Below, one piece after another: positions 26,847 to 35,407 of a stretch of DNA of 64,000 nt. The notes under the pieces are model-generated. The model searched no databases. It had not been told where the DNA came from and saw nothing but the letters and a program-made list of their open reading frames with translations. The stretch spans positions 121,886 through 185,885 of the forward strand of contig NZ_FWXF01000007.1 of assembly GCF_900176285.1 (NCBI RefSeq), read 5' to 3'. Numbering within the stretch: the stretch's first letter is position 1; each line of letters opens with the position of its first letter. The stretch is from Desulfacinum hydrothermale DSM 13146 (GTDB lineage: Bacteria; Desulfobacterota; Syntrophobacteria; Syntrophobacterales; DSM-9756). The position numbers and the translations under genes were made by a program.

Positions 26847-29510
26847 GTGAGCACCCGAAGGTTTCGGTACATGCGGTCCGATTTCGGTCCTCTGCCCCTC
26901 AAGCTCCACCACATGGACATCACCCTGAGATTCTACGAAGACCGGGTGGAGGCGGAAAACCACCTGCAGTTGGAAGCCGTGGCGGCTCAGGATCTCATCG
27001 CCCTGGATGCCAACAACCTGGAAGTGAGATCCGTCCACTTCAACCCCCATCCCGAGGATCCCCACAGTGCCCAACCGGCCGCCTTCAGGACGGATCCCGC
27101 CCGGAACAAGCTCTTCATCACCCCTTCCCGGCCGCTCCAGCCGGGAGATCGTTTCGCGGTGGCCACCCACACCATCTGCTTTCCCTCCGATCATCTCCTG
27201 GAGGGGATCTACCGCGATGTGACGCCGCCCGGAGCCCCCCAGCAATACATGAGCCAGTGCCAGCAGTGGGGGTTTCAGCGGATCATGCCCGTACTGGACG
27301 ATTGCCGGGCCAAGTGCACTTTCACCACCACCCTGGAAGGAGACGCCCGCTACACCCATCTCATCAGCAACGGCAACGTCAGCCGTACGCACAACCCCGA
27401 CGGCGTGCCCGTGCCCCTGGAAAACGACCCGACCCGGAAGCGCATCACTTATCACAACCCCATTCCCATGGCGCCCTATCTGTTCATCGCCTGCGCCGGC
27501 ACCTGGGACGAACTGTGCGATTCCATCACCTACCCATCGGGCCGGACCGTGCGACTGGAATATCTGGTCCCCCCCGGCAAGGTGGACCAGGCCAGGATCC
27601 CCATGGAGATCCTCAAAGATGCCATCCTGTGGATTCACCAAACCCAGGGCTACGAATACCCGGGGGAAACCTATCGGACCATCTGCATGACCAAGTCCAA
27701 CTTCGGGGGCATGGAAAACGTGGGCAACACCACCATCGTGACCGATGCCGCCCTGGTGGGGGAACACAGCCTGGACAGCCATCTGCTCTACGCGCATGCC
27801 GTGATCGTCCATGAGTTCGAACACAACCAGTGCGGCAGCGAAACCACCATGGAAACACCGTTCGACATGTGGCTCAACGAAGCCTACACCGTGGACGTGG
27901 AACGCCGTTACATGGCCTCCGTTTTCGATCCCACCTTCATGCGGCTCCACCAGGTGGACAGCATCCGCAATCCCCTGCTGGGGCCCCTGGCCATCGAGGA
28001 CGGAGGCCATGCCGGCCGGATCGTGCGCGAAGGCTTCAACGATCCGGACGAACTGGTGGACGGGGTGACCTATGTGAAGGCGGCCGAGGTCATCCGCATG
28101 CTCCGCCTCATGCTGGGCGAAGACACGTTTGAGAAGGGCAAGCATCTCTACTTCACTCGCTACCGTCACGGAAACGCCAACACGGATCAATTCTTCCAGT
28201 GCTTTGAAGAAACGTCCGGCCGATCCCTGGAAACCTTCAAAAAGCAATGGCTCCACACCCTGGGTTATCCCAAGGTGACGGCAACGTGCGCCTACAACGA
28301 AGCCAACGGGACCTTCACCGTGGACTTCCGACAAGAGGTTCCTCCCGGATCCCGCCCCTTTCCGGTCCCCATGCAACTGGCTTTGGTGGACCGCCGGGGC
28401 CGGGACATCCCGGGAACCTCCCGGACCATTCTCCTGGAAGGCTTCCAGGACCGCCTCGTGCTGGAAGGCCTCAGCGAAGCGCCCGCCTTCGCTTCCCTCA
28501 ACCGCCACATGTCCTTTTACGGAACGTTCCGGATGGAAGGCGTTTCCATGGAAACCCTGAGGGCCCAGGCCCTGCTGGATCCCCATGCCTTCAACCGGGT
28601 GGAGGCCTTTCGGCAGCTGACCGACCGGCAGCGCCTGCGCCTTGTCCAGGACCCCGACCGGGAAGTGGACCCCCAGTGGTTGGACCTTTACGGGGTCTTT
28701 CTTCGCGACGACACCCTTTCCCCGGCCCTGCGCTCTTTCTTCCTGCGAATCGACGAACAGCCACTGGACCGCCGCTACGCCACCCGGTTTCCGGAACTGG
28801 TCACGGCCCGGGAAAGGCTCATGGAGGCCGTCAACCGCCGTTTCCACCACGATCTGATCCAGCTCTTTCACAAGATCCACACGCACCACCCCCCGGCCCA
28901 TCCGCGCGACGGCCTGGAAGATCGGATGCTCAAGGCCACGGTCACCGAACTCATCGCCGTGGCGGACACACCGGAGGTGCACCGACTGCTCTACGAGCAT
29001 TTTCGCCAAGCCACCACCGCCAACGACCGGGTCTCGGCCCTCATGGCCCTGAACCGCAGCAGCTGGCCGGAGCGCACGCACCTCATGGAGGAGACCTACC
29101 GAGCCTGGCATTCAGACGTGAGCGGCTACGCCAATTACCTCAAGGTGGTGGCGTCCCGGACGCAGCCCGATGTTTTCGAAGCCATCGCCGAGGAAAAGGC
29201 CCGGGCCACCTTTGACATCACCCATCCCACGTTGAGCCGAGCGCTACTGGTCACCATGGCGCTGAACACCAAGCGGGTCTGGACCCCGCAGGGCATCCAT
29301 TGGATTCGGGATCACGTGGTGGAACTGGCCCCCGTGAACACCACCGTGGCATCTCGGCTGCTCAACACGTTCCAGCACGTGGCTCGACTCCAAGACAACG
29401 TGAAGCCCCTGGTTCTGGAGGCCCTGGAGGAGATCCGAAGGCGTGTTTCCCAGGACGTGTGTCCCACGGTGGCCGGCCAGGCCGCCGCGTATCTGGAAGG
29501 ACTCGGGTGA
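26847..29510 (+). CDS. pepN: Aminopeptidase N (M1 family zinc metallopeptidase)
   Basis: An 887-residue cytoplasmic aminopeptidase that removes N-terminal residues from peptides. The substrate-binding exopeptidase motif reads GGMEN near residue 289 (GAMEN in many relatives). The zinc site is HEFEH at 322-326, with the third ligand Glu345 exactly 18 residues later in 'WLNEAY'. A conserved Tyr lies downstream in 'TYVKAAEV'. The C-terminal helical domains match the bacterial PepN layout. GTG 26847 follows AAGGAGG; the frame extends upstream to 26811 without support. It diverges from marR. No signal peptide is present. Confidence 0.93.
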   Translation: MSTRRFRYMRSDFGPLPLKLHHMDITLRFYEDRVEAENHLQLEAVAAQDLIALDANNLEVRSVHFNPHPEDPHSAQPAAFRTDPARNKLFITPSRPLQPGDRFAVATHTICFPSDHLLEGIYRDVTPPGAPQQYMSQCQQWGFQRIMPVLDDCRAKCTFTTTLEGDARYTHLISNGNVSRTHNPDGVPVPLENDPTRKRITYHNPIPMAPYLFIACAGTWDELCDSITYPSGRTVRLEYLVPPGKVDQARIPMEILKDAILWIHQTQGYEYPGETYRTICMTKSNFGGMENVGNTTIVTDAALVGEHSLDSHLLYAHAVIVHEFEHNQCGSETTMETPFDMWLNEAYTVDVERRYMASVFDPTFMRLHQVDSIRNPLLGPLAIEDGGHAGRIVREGFNDPDELVDGVTYVKAAEVIRMLRLMLGEDTFEKGKHLYFTRYRHGNANTDQFFQCFEETSGRSLETFKKQWLHTLGYPKVTATCAYNEANGTFTVDFRQEVPPGSRPFPVPMQLALVDRRGRDIPGTSRTILLEGFQDRLVLEGLSEAPAFASLNRHMSFYGTFRMEGVSMETLRAQALLDPHAFNRVEAFRQLTDRQRLRLVQDPDREVDPQWLDLYGVFLRDDTLSPALRSFFLRIDEQPLDRRYATRFPELVTARERLMEAVNRRFHHDLIQLFHKIHTHHPPAHPRDGLEDRMLKATVTELIAVADTPEVHRLLYEHFRQATTANDRVSALMALNRSSWPERTHLMEETYRAWHSDVSGYANYLKVVASRTQPDVFEAIAEEKARATFDITHPTLSRALLVTMALNTKRVWTPQGIHWIRDHVVELAPVNTTVASRLLNTFQHVARLQDNVKPLVLEALEEIRRRVSQDVCPTVAGQAAAYLEGLG

Positions 29511-29530
29511 TTTTTTTTGAGGGACTTCCG

Positions 29531-29575
29531 TTGACATGGCCCGAGTCAGTTCTTAAATAGTAATCGTTATCAATT
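29531..29575 (+). promoter_or_regulatory. Sigma-70 promoter overlapped by a Fur/PerR-like box
   Basis: TTGACA (29531-29536) and TAAATA (29554-29559) are 17 bases apart, close to consensus. The stretch ATAGTAATCGTTATCAATT (29557-29575) overlaps the -10 region; on the opposite strand it reads as GATAAC-GATTAC-TATTTA hexamers typical of Fur-family boxes. A Fur-family gene starts 14 bases later, so autoregulation is likely. Confidence 0.7.
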
Positions 29576-29588
29576 GCGGAGGTGACCG

Positions 29589-30020
29589 GTGGACCCACCC
29601 CAAAGGCTCAAGATGACTCCCCAGAGACGGCAGATCCTAAGCGTGCTGCGCAGCCGTCACTGGCATCCCACGGCCGACGAGGTCTATGCGGAGGTGCGCC
29701 GGGAAATCCCGCGCATCAGCCTGGGAACGGTCTATCGAAACCTTGAACTCCTGGCCCGGGCCGGGTTAATTCAGAAGTTAGCAACCGCAGGGCCCCAAAA
29801 ACGCTACGATGGAAACCCCACACGCCACTTCCACCTGAGATGCCGTCGATGTGGAAGGCTGGAAGACGCTCCCGTTCAGGAAGGCTTCGACCCGCTGGAC
29901 TTCCTGACCGATCCCGCGGGCTACACGGTGGAGGGGTTCGTGTTGGAGTACCAAGGACTGTGCGCTTCGTGCCGACGCGCATCCCCTGAGGATCCACCAA
30001 GTCGGCCGCCTTCTGTGTAG
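29589..30020 (+). CDS. Fur-family regulator, probably PerR-like
   Basis: A 143-residue metal-dependent repressor. The N-terminal winged helix (residues 8-80) includes 'HPTADEVYAEVRREIPRISLGTVYRNLELL'-type sequence, seen as 'TADEVYAEVR' and 'GTVYRNLELL'. The metal-binding C-terminal part has 'HFHLRCRRCG' and a second Cys pair 'CASC', the structural zinc site. GTG 29589 is six bases after GGAGG. The position directly before rubrerythrin and near the flavodiiron protein and cytochrome bd points to PerR (peroxide sensing) rather than iron control, but Fur, PerR and Zur cannot be separated safely by eye. It is probably autoregulated through the box at 29557-29575. Confidence 0.88.
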   Translation: MDPPQRLKMTPQRRQILSVLRSRHWHPTADEVYAEVRREIPRISLGTVYRNLELLARAGLIQKLATAGPQKRYDGNPTRHFHLRCRRCGRLEDAPVQEGFDPLDFLTDPAGYTVEGFVLEYQGLCASCRRASPEDPPSRPPSV

Positions 30021-30117
30021 GCAAGCGCTTGCGCCCTCCCCGATCTCCGGGGAGGCATCCTGATGGAAAGTCGTACGATGGATGCTCGAACCTATGAACT
30101 GAACAAGGAGGACAAAG

Positions 30118-30693
30118 ATGAGTGGACTGAAGGGAACACGTACGGAAAAGAACCTGCTCACTGCTTTCGCCGGAGAAGCCCAGGCCCGGAACCGTTACAC
30201 CTACTTTGCTTCCAAGGCCAAAAAGGAAGGCTACGTTCAGATCGCCCAGATCTTTGAGGAGACGGCCAATCAGGAAAAGGAACATGCCAAGCGCTTTTTC
30301 AAGTTCCTGGAAGGGGGCGAAGTGGAAGTGAGCGCCGCCTTTCCCGCGGGGGTGATCGGATCCACCCTGGACAACCTGAAAGCGGCCGCGGCGGGCGAAC
30401 ATTACGAGCAGTCGGAGATGTATCCGGAGTTTGCCCGGGTGGCTGAAGAAGAAGGCTTTCACGAGATTGCGGCCGTCTTCCGAAACGTTGCCGTGGCCGA
30501 AAAGCAGCACGAAAAGCGCTACCGGGATCTGGCAGCCAACATCGAACAGGGACGGGTTTTCAAGCGCGAGGCCCCGGTCATGTGGCGCTGTCTCAACTGT
30601 GGGTTCATCTACGAGGGCACGGAAGCGCCCGCCCAGTGCCCCGCCTGCGCCCATCCGCAGGCCTACTTCGAACTGCTGGGCGAAAATTGGTAA
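30118..30693 (+). CDS. rbr: Rubrerythrin
   Basis: A 191-residue peroxide-reducing non-haem iron protein. The four-helix diiron domain holds the Glu/His ligands in '[12 protein letters not shown]', '[11 protein letters not shown]', '[13 protein letters not shown]' and '[12 protein letters not shown]'. A C-terminal rubredoxin domain (from residue 155) binds one iron through 'CLNCG' and 'CPAC'. It detoxifies hydrogen peroxide in the cytoplasm with electrons from NADH or rubredoxin. ATG 30118 follows AAGGAGG. It is 97 bases after the Fur/PerR-type gene, very likely in the same transcript and derepressed by peroxide. Confidence 0.96.
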   Translation: MSGLKGTRTEKNLLTAFAGEAQARNRYTYFASKAKKEGYVQIAQIFEETANQEKEHAKRFFKFLEGGEVEVSAAFPAGVIGSTLDNLKAAAAGEHYEQSEMYPEFARVAEEEGFHEIAAVFRNVAVAEKQHEKRYRDLAANIEQGRVFKREAPVMWRCLNCGFIYEGTEAPAQCPACAHPQAYFELLGENW

Positions 30694-30761
30694 GGGTTGG
30701 GACGCCCTGTCCCCGGTGAGATGATAGTTGTCCTAAGGCGTCCGTGGTGAGCCGCAAGGGG

Positions 30762-30804
30762 GGCGTGGTTGGGATCTCACTCAGTCCCAATCCCTCCCCA
30801 CGCC
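30762..30804 (+). terminator. Bulged hairpin between rubrerythrin and flavodiiron genes
   Basis: GGCGTGG + TTGGGA pair with TCCCAA + CCACGCC around a ten-base loop, with a seven-base bulge on the 3' arm. No U-tract follows, so it may be a weak terminator, a processing site or an RNA-stability element limiting read-through into the next gene. Confidence 0.35.
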
Positions 30805-30848
30805 TTACCCATTTTGTCTGACCATACTGAAGAGGTTCAAAAAGAATC

Positions 30849-32042
30849 ATGCCGATTGAGATCAAAAAAGACATCTACCATGTGGGCGTTGTGGACTGGA
30901 ACATCCGAGATTTCCACGGATATTCCACCTACAAGGGAACCTCCTACAACGCCTATCTGGCTCTGGACGACAAGAAGGCCCTTTTTGACACCGTCAAAAA
31001 GCCCTTTTGCGGCCAGCTTCTGCACAACATCCGAAAGGTCGTCGACCCGCGCTCCATCGACTACCTCATCGTCAACCATGTGGAAATGGACCATTCTGGG
31101 TCCATTCCAGAAGTGATCGAAGCGATTCAGCCGGAAAAGGTCTTTTGCTCCACCATGGGAAAGAAGGCCCTGGAAGCCCATTTCGGCTCCCAACGCTGGC
31201 CCCTGGAAGTGGTCAAATCGGGACAGGAAATCTCGCTGGGATCGCGGACCGTGCGTTTTCTGGAAACCCGCATGCTCCACTGGCCCGATAGCATGTTCAG
31301 CTACATTCCGGAAGAAAAGCTGCTCATCTCCAACGACGCCTTCGGCCAACACTGGGCAACCAGCGAAACCTTCGACGACCAGGTAGCCCTTTCCGAGCTC
31401 ATGCGCCATGCCGCCAAGTATTACGCCAACATCCTCCTACCCTACTCCCCCCTGGTGCAGAAGCTGCTCGCAACGGTATCGGAATCGGGACTGGAGATCG
31501 AAACCATTGCCCCGGACCATGGGATCATCTGGCGCAGTCAACCCAAGGCCATCCTGGAGGCCTACGATACCTGGAGCCGGCAGGAGTCTCAGGCCAAGGC
31601 CCTCATCATCTACGACACCATGTGGCACAGCACCGAAAAGATGGCCCACGCGGTGGCCTCCGGTCTGGCCGAGGAAGGGGTGTCCTACAAGGTCCTGAGC
31701 CTCAAGCACAATCACCGAAGTGACGTGATGACGGAAGTGCTGGACAGCCGGGCGCTCCTTTTCGGTTGCCCCACCCTGAACAACGGCATGCTTCCCACCA
31801 TGGCGGACATGCTCTGCTACCTCAAGGGCCTCAAGCCGGCCAACAAGATCGCGACCGCCTTTGGATCCTACGGTTGGAGCGGCGAGGCGGTAAAACTCAT
31901 CACACAGCAGCTACAAGAGATGAAGTTGGATGTGCTGGAACCGGGCCTGCGAGTTCAGTACGTTCCCGACCATGAGGCCCTGGCCCAATGTGTGGAACTG
32001 GGCCGCCAGGTGGGCCGAGCCGTCAAGGAATCGACCCCGTAG
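30849..32042 (+). CDS. Flavodiiron protein (oxygen/NO reductase)
   Basis: A 397-residue A-type flavoprotein of the rubredoxin:oxygen oxidoreductase (ROO) type. The N-terminal metallo-beta-lactamase-like domain has the diiron motif H77-x-E79-x-D81-H82 (NHVEMDHSG), with further ligands in 'ETRMLHWPDS', 'ISNDAFGQH' and 'APDHGIIW'. From about residue 250 there is a flavodoxin domain (ALIIYDTMWHSTEKMA) that binds FMN. It reduces oxygen to water, or NO to nitrous oxide, in the cytoplasm using rubredoxin. No rubredoxin gene is next to it. It sits between rubrerythrin and cydAB in an oxygen-defence cluster. Confidence 0.95.
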   Translation: MPIEIKKDIYHVGVVDWNIRDFHGYSTYKGTSYNAYLALDDKKALFDTVKKPFCGQLLHNIRKVVDPRSIDYLIVNHVEMDHSGSIPEVIEAIQPEKVFCSTMGKKALEAHFGSQRWPLEVVKSGQEISLGSRTVRFLETRMLHWPDSMFSYIPEEKLLISNDAFGQHWATSETFDDQVALSELMRHAAKYYANILLPYSPLVQKLLATVSESGLEIETIAPDHGIIWRSQPKAILEAYDTWSRQESQAKALIIYDTMWHSTEKMAHAVASGLAEEGVSYKVLSLKHNHRSDVMTEVLDSRALLFGCPTLNNGMLPTMADMLCYLKGLKPANKIATAFGSYGWSGEAVKLITQQLQEMKLDVLEPGLRVQYVPDHEALAQCVELGRQVGRAVKESTP

Positions 32043-32081
32043 GTTGTCCCGGGAAGATCCTTCAACCAAGGAGTTGCGGTC

Positions 32082-33398
32082 ATGGATACGTTGCTTCTAT
32101 CGCGTTTGCAGTTTGCTGCAGCCACCATCTTTCACTTCCTTTTTGTTCCCCTGACCCTGGGGCTGTCCATCCTCATCGCCGTCATGGAAACCAAGTACGT
32201 GCGCACGGGCGATGAGGAATACAAGCGGATGGCCAAGTTCTGGGGAAAGATTTTTCTCATCAACTTCGCCGTTGGGGTGGTGACCGGCATCACCCTGGAA
32301 TTTCAATTCGGCACCAACTGGTCCCGCTATTCCCAGTACGTGGGCGATATCTTCGGATCCCTTCTGGCCATCGAGGCCACCGCCGCCTTCTTTTTGGAAT
32401 CCACCTTCCTTGCCGTGTGGGCCCTGGGCTGGAATCGGCTTTCGGCCAAGGCCCACGCTGTCACCATCTGGCTGGTGGCCTTCGCTTCCAACCTGAGCGC
32501 CATTTGGATTCTCATTGCCAATTCCTGGATGCAGCATCCCGTGGGCTTCACCCTCAGAAACGGCCGGGCGGAACTCACCGACTTTCTGGCCGTGGTCACC
32601 CAGCCCTTCGCCTGGCATACCATCTTCCACACCCTGGTGGGCGCCTACATTCTTTCGGGCATGGTGGTCTTGGGGATCAGCGCCTACCACCTTCTTCGTA
32701 AGCAGCACGTTTCCTTTTTCAGTCGATCCTTTCGGACGGCCGCCGTGTTCACATTCATCTTTTCGGTGGCGGCCGTGGTTCAGGGCCATGCCCACGGCGC
32801 GGAAGTGGCGAAGGTTCAGCCGGCCAAGCTGGCCGCCATGGAGTCGCTTTGGGAAACGACGCAACGGGCGCCCCAATATCTCTTTCTCGTCCCCAATGAG
32901 AAGGAAGAAACCAACCGGTTGGAATTGGGGAAGCTTCCCGGAGTGCTGAGCCTCTTGGCCTACCACGACATGAACGCCACCGTGAAGGGGCTGAAGGATT
33001 TTCCCAAGGAGGATCGCCCGCCGGTTACCATCTCCTTCCTGGCCTTTCGCATCATGGTGGGACTGGGATTTCTCTTCCTGGCATTGGGTTCCTGGGCCTT
33101 TTGGAAGCGCAAAAACCCCGTGGATCATCCCCTGATGCTCAAGGTCCTTTTGCTGGCCATTCCCCTTCCCTACCTGGCCCTGGAGGCCGGTTGGACTTTG
33201 GCTGAAGTGGGAAGGCAGCCGTGGGTGGTATACGGCGTGATGAAGACATCAGACGCCGTCTCTCCCATCGCCGCCACACAGGTGGGCATCTCGCTGGCGG
33301 CCTTTGTGATCGTCTACTCCCTGCTGGGGCTGATCGCCTTCTACCTCATGATCCAGCACGCCCGTCGCGGCCCCCAGGAGGAAGAGGCTTCAGCATGA
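32082..33398 (+). CDS. cydA: Cytochrome bd oxidase subunit I
   Basis: A 438-residue haem-binding subunit of the quinol:oxygen oxidoreductase cytochrome bd. Haem ligands are in place: His18 in 'FHFLFVPLTLG', His183 in 'FHTLVGAY' and Met325 in 'AFRIMVGLG'. Proton-channel glutamates are at 98 and 106 ('AIEATAAFFLEST'). 'GRQPWVV' is also present. The protein is much shorter than the 522 residues of E. coli CydA because the Q-loop is short, as in many anaerobes. In a sulfate reducer it serves oxygen removal and menaquinol oxidation under micro-oxic stress. It is followed 60 bases later by cydB. Confidence 0.96.
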   Translation: MDTLLLSRLQFAAATIFHFLFVPLTLGLSILIAVMETKYVRTGDEEYKRMAKFWGKIFLINFAVGVVTGITLEFQFGTNWSRYSQYVGDIFGSLLAIEATAAFFLESTFLAVWALGWNRLSAKAHAVTIWLVAFASNLSAIWILIANSWMQHPVGFTLRNGRAELTDFLAVVTQPFAWHTIFHTLVGAYILSGMVVLGISAYHLLRKQHVSFFSRSFRTAAVFTFIFSVAAVVQGHAHGAEVAKVQPAKLAAMESLWETTQRAPQYLFLVPNEKEETNRLELGKLPGVLSLLAYHDMNATVKGLKDFPKEDRPPVTISFLAFRIMVGLGFLFLALGSWAFWKRKNPVDHPLMLKVLLLAIPLPYLALEAGWTLAEVGRQPWVVYGVMKTSDAVSPIAATQVGISLAAFVIVYSLLGLIAFYLMIQHARRGPQEEEASA

Positions 33399-33458
33399 GA
33401 CGTCCTTTCATGAAAGGGACGACGATCCTTACCGGACATATCCATTGGAGGTAACATC

Positions 33459-34499
33459 ATGCTCCCATCCATCTGGTTCCTTTTGTGGGGTCTTTTGTGG
33501 GCCGTCTATTTCATGCTGGACGGCTTCGATCTGGGACTGGGCATTCTCAATCCCTTCGTGGCCAAGACCGAAGGGGACAGGCGGATTGTTTATAACGCCG
33601 TCGGTCCGTTTTGGGACGGCAACGAAGTATGGCTCATCGCAGCGGGCGGAGTCACCTTCGCCGCCTTTCCGACCACGTACGCCATTTTGTTCAGCAGCCT
33701 CTACTCGGCGCTCATGCTGGTTCTTTTCGGGCTGATTGTGCGCGGGGTGGCCTTTGAGTTCCGCGGCAAGGTGGACAGCCCCGGCTGGAGGAGGCTCTGG
33801 GATGCGGCCCTTTTTGTGGGAAGCTTCCTTCCCGCTTTCTTGCTGGGCGTGGCCTTCGCCAATATCTTTGCGGGCATTCCCATTGACGAGAAGGGGATCT
33901 ACCAGGGGACCCTCTTCACCCTCCTCAACCCCTACGGGCTTCTGGGTGGCCTTCTCTTTCTCATGCTCTTCCTGGTCCACGGGGCGCTGTGGCTGGCCCA
34001 TAAGACCGATGGGGATCTCCAACAGCGGGCTGGAGCCACCGCCAAGGCCCTTTGGTGGATCCTGGCGGCCGTGGCCGTGGCCTTCCTGGTGGCCACCTGG
34101 TACGCCACGCGGCTTTATGTGAACTACCTCAAAAACCCCCTGCTCTTTTCCATCCCCATCATCCTCATCCCGGTTCTGACGGTGGGAGCTCTGTTCGCCA
34201 CCCGCTACTTTGCTGGGAAGGCCCAGTGGGGCAAGGCGTGGATCAGCTCCGCGGTGACCATCGTGAGCACCACCTTTTTCGGCGTGGCAGGGCTCTATCC
34301 CAATCTTCTGCCCTCCAGCCTCAACCCCACCTACAGCCTGACCATCTACAACTCATCGTCCAGCCCCTTGACCCTGAAGATTATGCTGACGGTGGCCCTG
34401 ATCTTCGTGCCCACCGTGATCGGCTACCAGTCCTGGACGTACCGGCTTTTTCACCCCAAGATCACCCAAGAGGATCTGGCTTACGACGAAGCCTACTGA
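33459..34499 (+). CDS. cydB: Cytochrome bd oxidase subunit II
   Basis: A 346-residue membrane partner of CydA. The N-terminus 'WGLLWAVYFMLDGFDLGLG' and 'GPFWDGNEVWL' are signature stretches of CydB, and eight to nine hydrophobic helices follow. GGAGG lies ten bases before ATG 33459. I found no cydX-like small frame after the stop; instead a GC-rich hairpin closes the operon. The short reading frames overlapping this gene in other frames are not genes. Confidence 0.96.
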   Translation: MLPSIWFLLWGLLWAVYFMLDGFDLGLGILNPFVAKTEGDRRIVYNAVGPFWDGNEVWLIAAGGVTFAAFPTTYAILFSSLYSALMLVLFGLIVRGVAFEFRGKVDSPGWRRLWDAALFVGSFLPAFLLGVAFANIFAGIPIDEKGIYQGTLFTLLNPYGLLGGLLFLMLFLVHGALWLAHKTDGDLQQRAGATAKALWWILAAVAVAFLVATWYATRLYVNYLKNPLLFSIPIILIPVLTVGALFATRYFAGKAQWGKAWISSAVTIVSTTFFGVAGLYPNLLPSSLNPTYSLTIYNSSSSPLTLKIMLTVALIFVPTVIGYQSWTYRLFHPKITQEDLAYDEAY

Positions 34500-34523
34500 T
34501 CCAAGCCGGATCCAACGGTCCAA

Positions 34524-34549
34524 CCGTGGGGGGAACCGCCCCCCCACGG
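34524..34549 (+). terminator. Hairpin after cydB
   Basis: CCGTGGGGGG pairs with CCCCCCACGG around a short loop, 24 bases after the cydB stop. There is no U-tract, so termination strength is uncertain. Confidence 0.5.
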
Positions 34550-34610
34550 CCTCCTTCCAACCCCTTTCCTGGATTGCCCCGCTGTCACCCCCCCCACCTT
34601 GGGTCTTCTC

Positions 34611-34639
34611 TTGACAAAGATTCAGAAATCCGATTAAAA
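34611..34639 (+). promoter_or_regulatory. Sigma-70 promoter for qrcABCD
   Basis: TTGACA (34611-34616) and TTAAAA (34634-34639) are exactly 17 bases apart. The promoter lies about 140 bases before the qrcA start, leaving an A/T-rich leader of roughly 125 bases. I see no clear operator. Confidence 0.65.
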
Positions 34640-34774
34640 GGGATCGGTTTGTGAAATTTTGCTTTTTTGGGAGCGTTCGCCAACGGTCGTGCGGTCCCGG
34701 AATTGGTATGTTTTTTTGCGTGGTAATCACCTTTAACCCAACCCGTTAACCTAAAGTCTTTGTGGGGCTGACTC

Positions 34775-35332
34775 ATGGGCGAAGTGAAAAATAGTACGTC
34801 AAAAAAAGGCCTCGGTCTCGTCTTCTTCTTGGCAGGATTTGTGGGAGCTCTCCTGGTGGGCTGGCTGGTCTTTCCCAACCTGCTCTACTCCAGTAAGCAG
34901 CAACCCCTCAATTTCCTCCATTCCTCCCACGAAGACCTCAGCTGCGAAGACTGCCACTTCACCCGCGAAGATGGATCCTATTCGGGCGTACCCGGGGTGG
35001 AAATGTGCGCTGAATGTCATGAAGAACCCATGACCGAATCGGAAGATGAGCGGATCCTGGTGGAGGAATACATCCAACAGGAACGGGAAATCCCCTGGCT
35101 CGTCTATGCACGGCAGCCGGACAACGTCTACTTTTCCCACGTGGCCCACACGGAAGAACAGGGCATCGAGTGTGTCCGCTGCCACCGGGACGTGAGCGCG
35201 GAGGACAAGATGCCCGTCTACAAGGAGAACCGGCTCACGGGCTACAGCAAGAACACCATCAAGATGGTGGAGTGCGAAAAGTGCCACGCGGAAAAGGGCG
35301 CCAGCAACTCCTGCCACGTTTGCCACAAGTAG
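34775..35332 (+). CDS. qrcA: Menaquinone reductase multihaem cytochrome c subunit QrcA
   Basis: A 185-residue membrane-anchored periplasmic cytochrome c. One N-terminal helix (residues 13-35) acts as anchor. Five CXXCH haem motifs are visible: CEDCH, CAECH, CVRCH, CEKCH and CHVCH. QrcA of Desulfovibrio is described as hexahaem, so a sixth haem would need a non-standard site or is missing here. In the complex it receives electrons from the periplasmic type I cytochrome c3 network (fed by hydrogenases and formate dehydrogenases) and passes them to the iron-sulfur and membrane subunits. It is the first gene of qrcABCD. Confidence 0.92.
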   Translation: MGEVKNSTSKKGLGLVFFLAGFVGALLVGWLVFPNLLYSSKQQPLNFLHSSHEDLSCEDCHFTREDGSYSGVPGVEMCAECHEEPMTESEDERILVEEYIQQEREIPWLVYARQPDNVYFSHVAHTEEQGIECVRCHRDVSAEDKMPVYKENRLTGYSKNTIKMVECEKCHAEKGASNSCHVCHK

Positions 35333-35407
35333 AGGAACAACCCGGCATTTTGAGGGAATTCATACAGAGGCCAAAGGTCTGAACCGACCGAACGCGAGGG
35401 ATTTGGA

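Noticed and set aside
26751..29111. A 786-codon open frame opposite pepN
   Set aside because: It is the GC-rich antisense shadow of the aminopeptidase gene: no family motif, His/Gly/Val-rich composition, and pepN has all catalytic residues.
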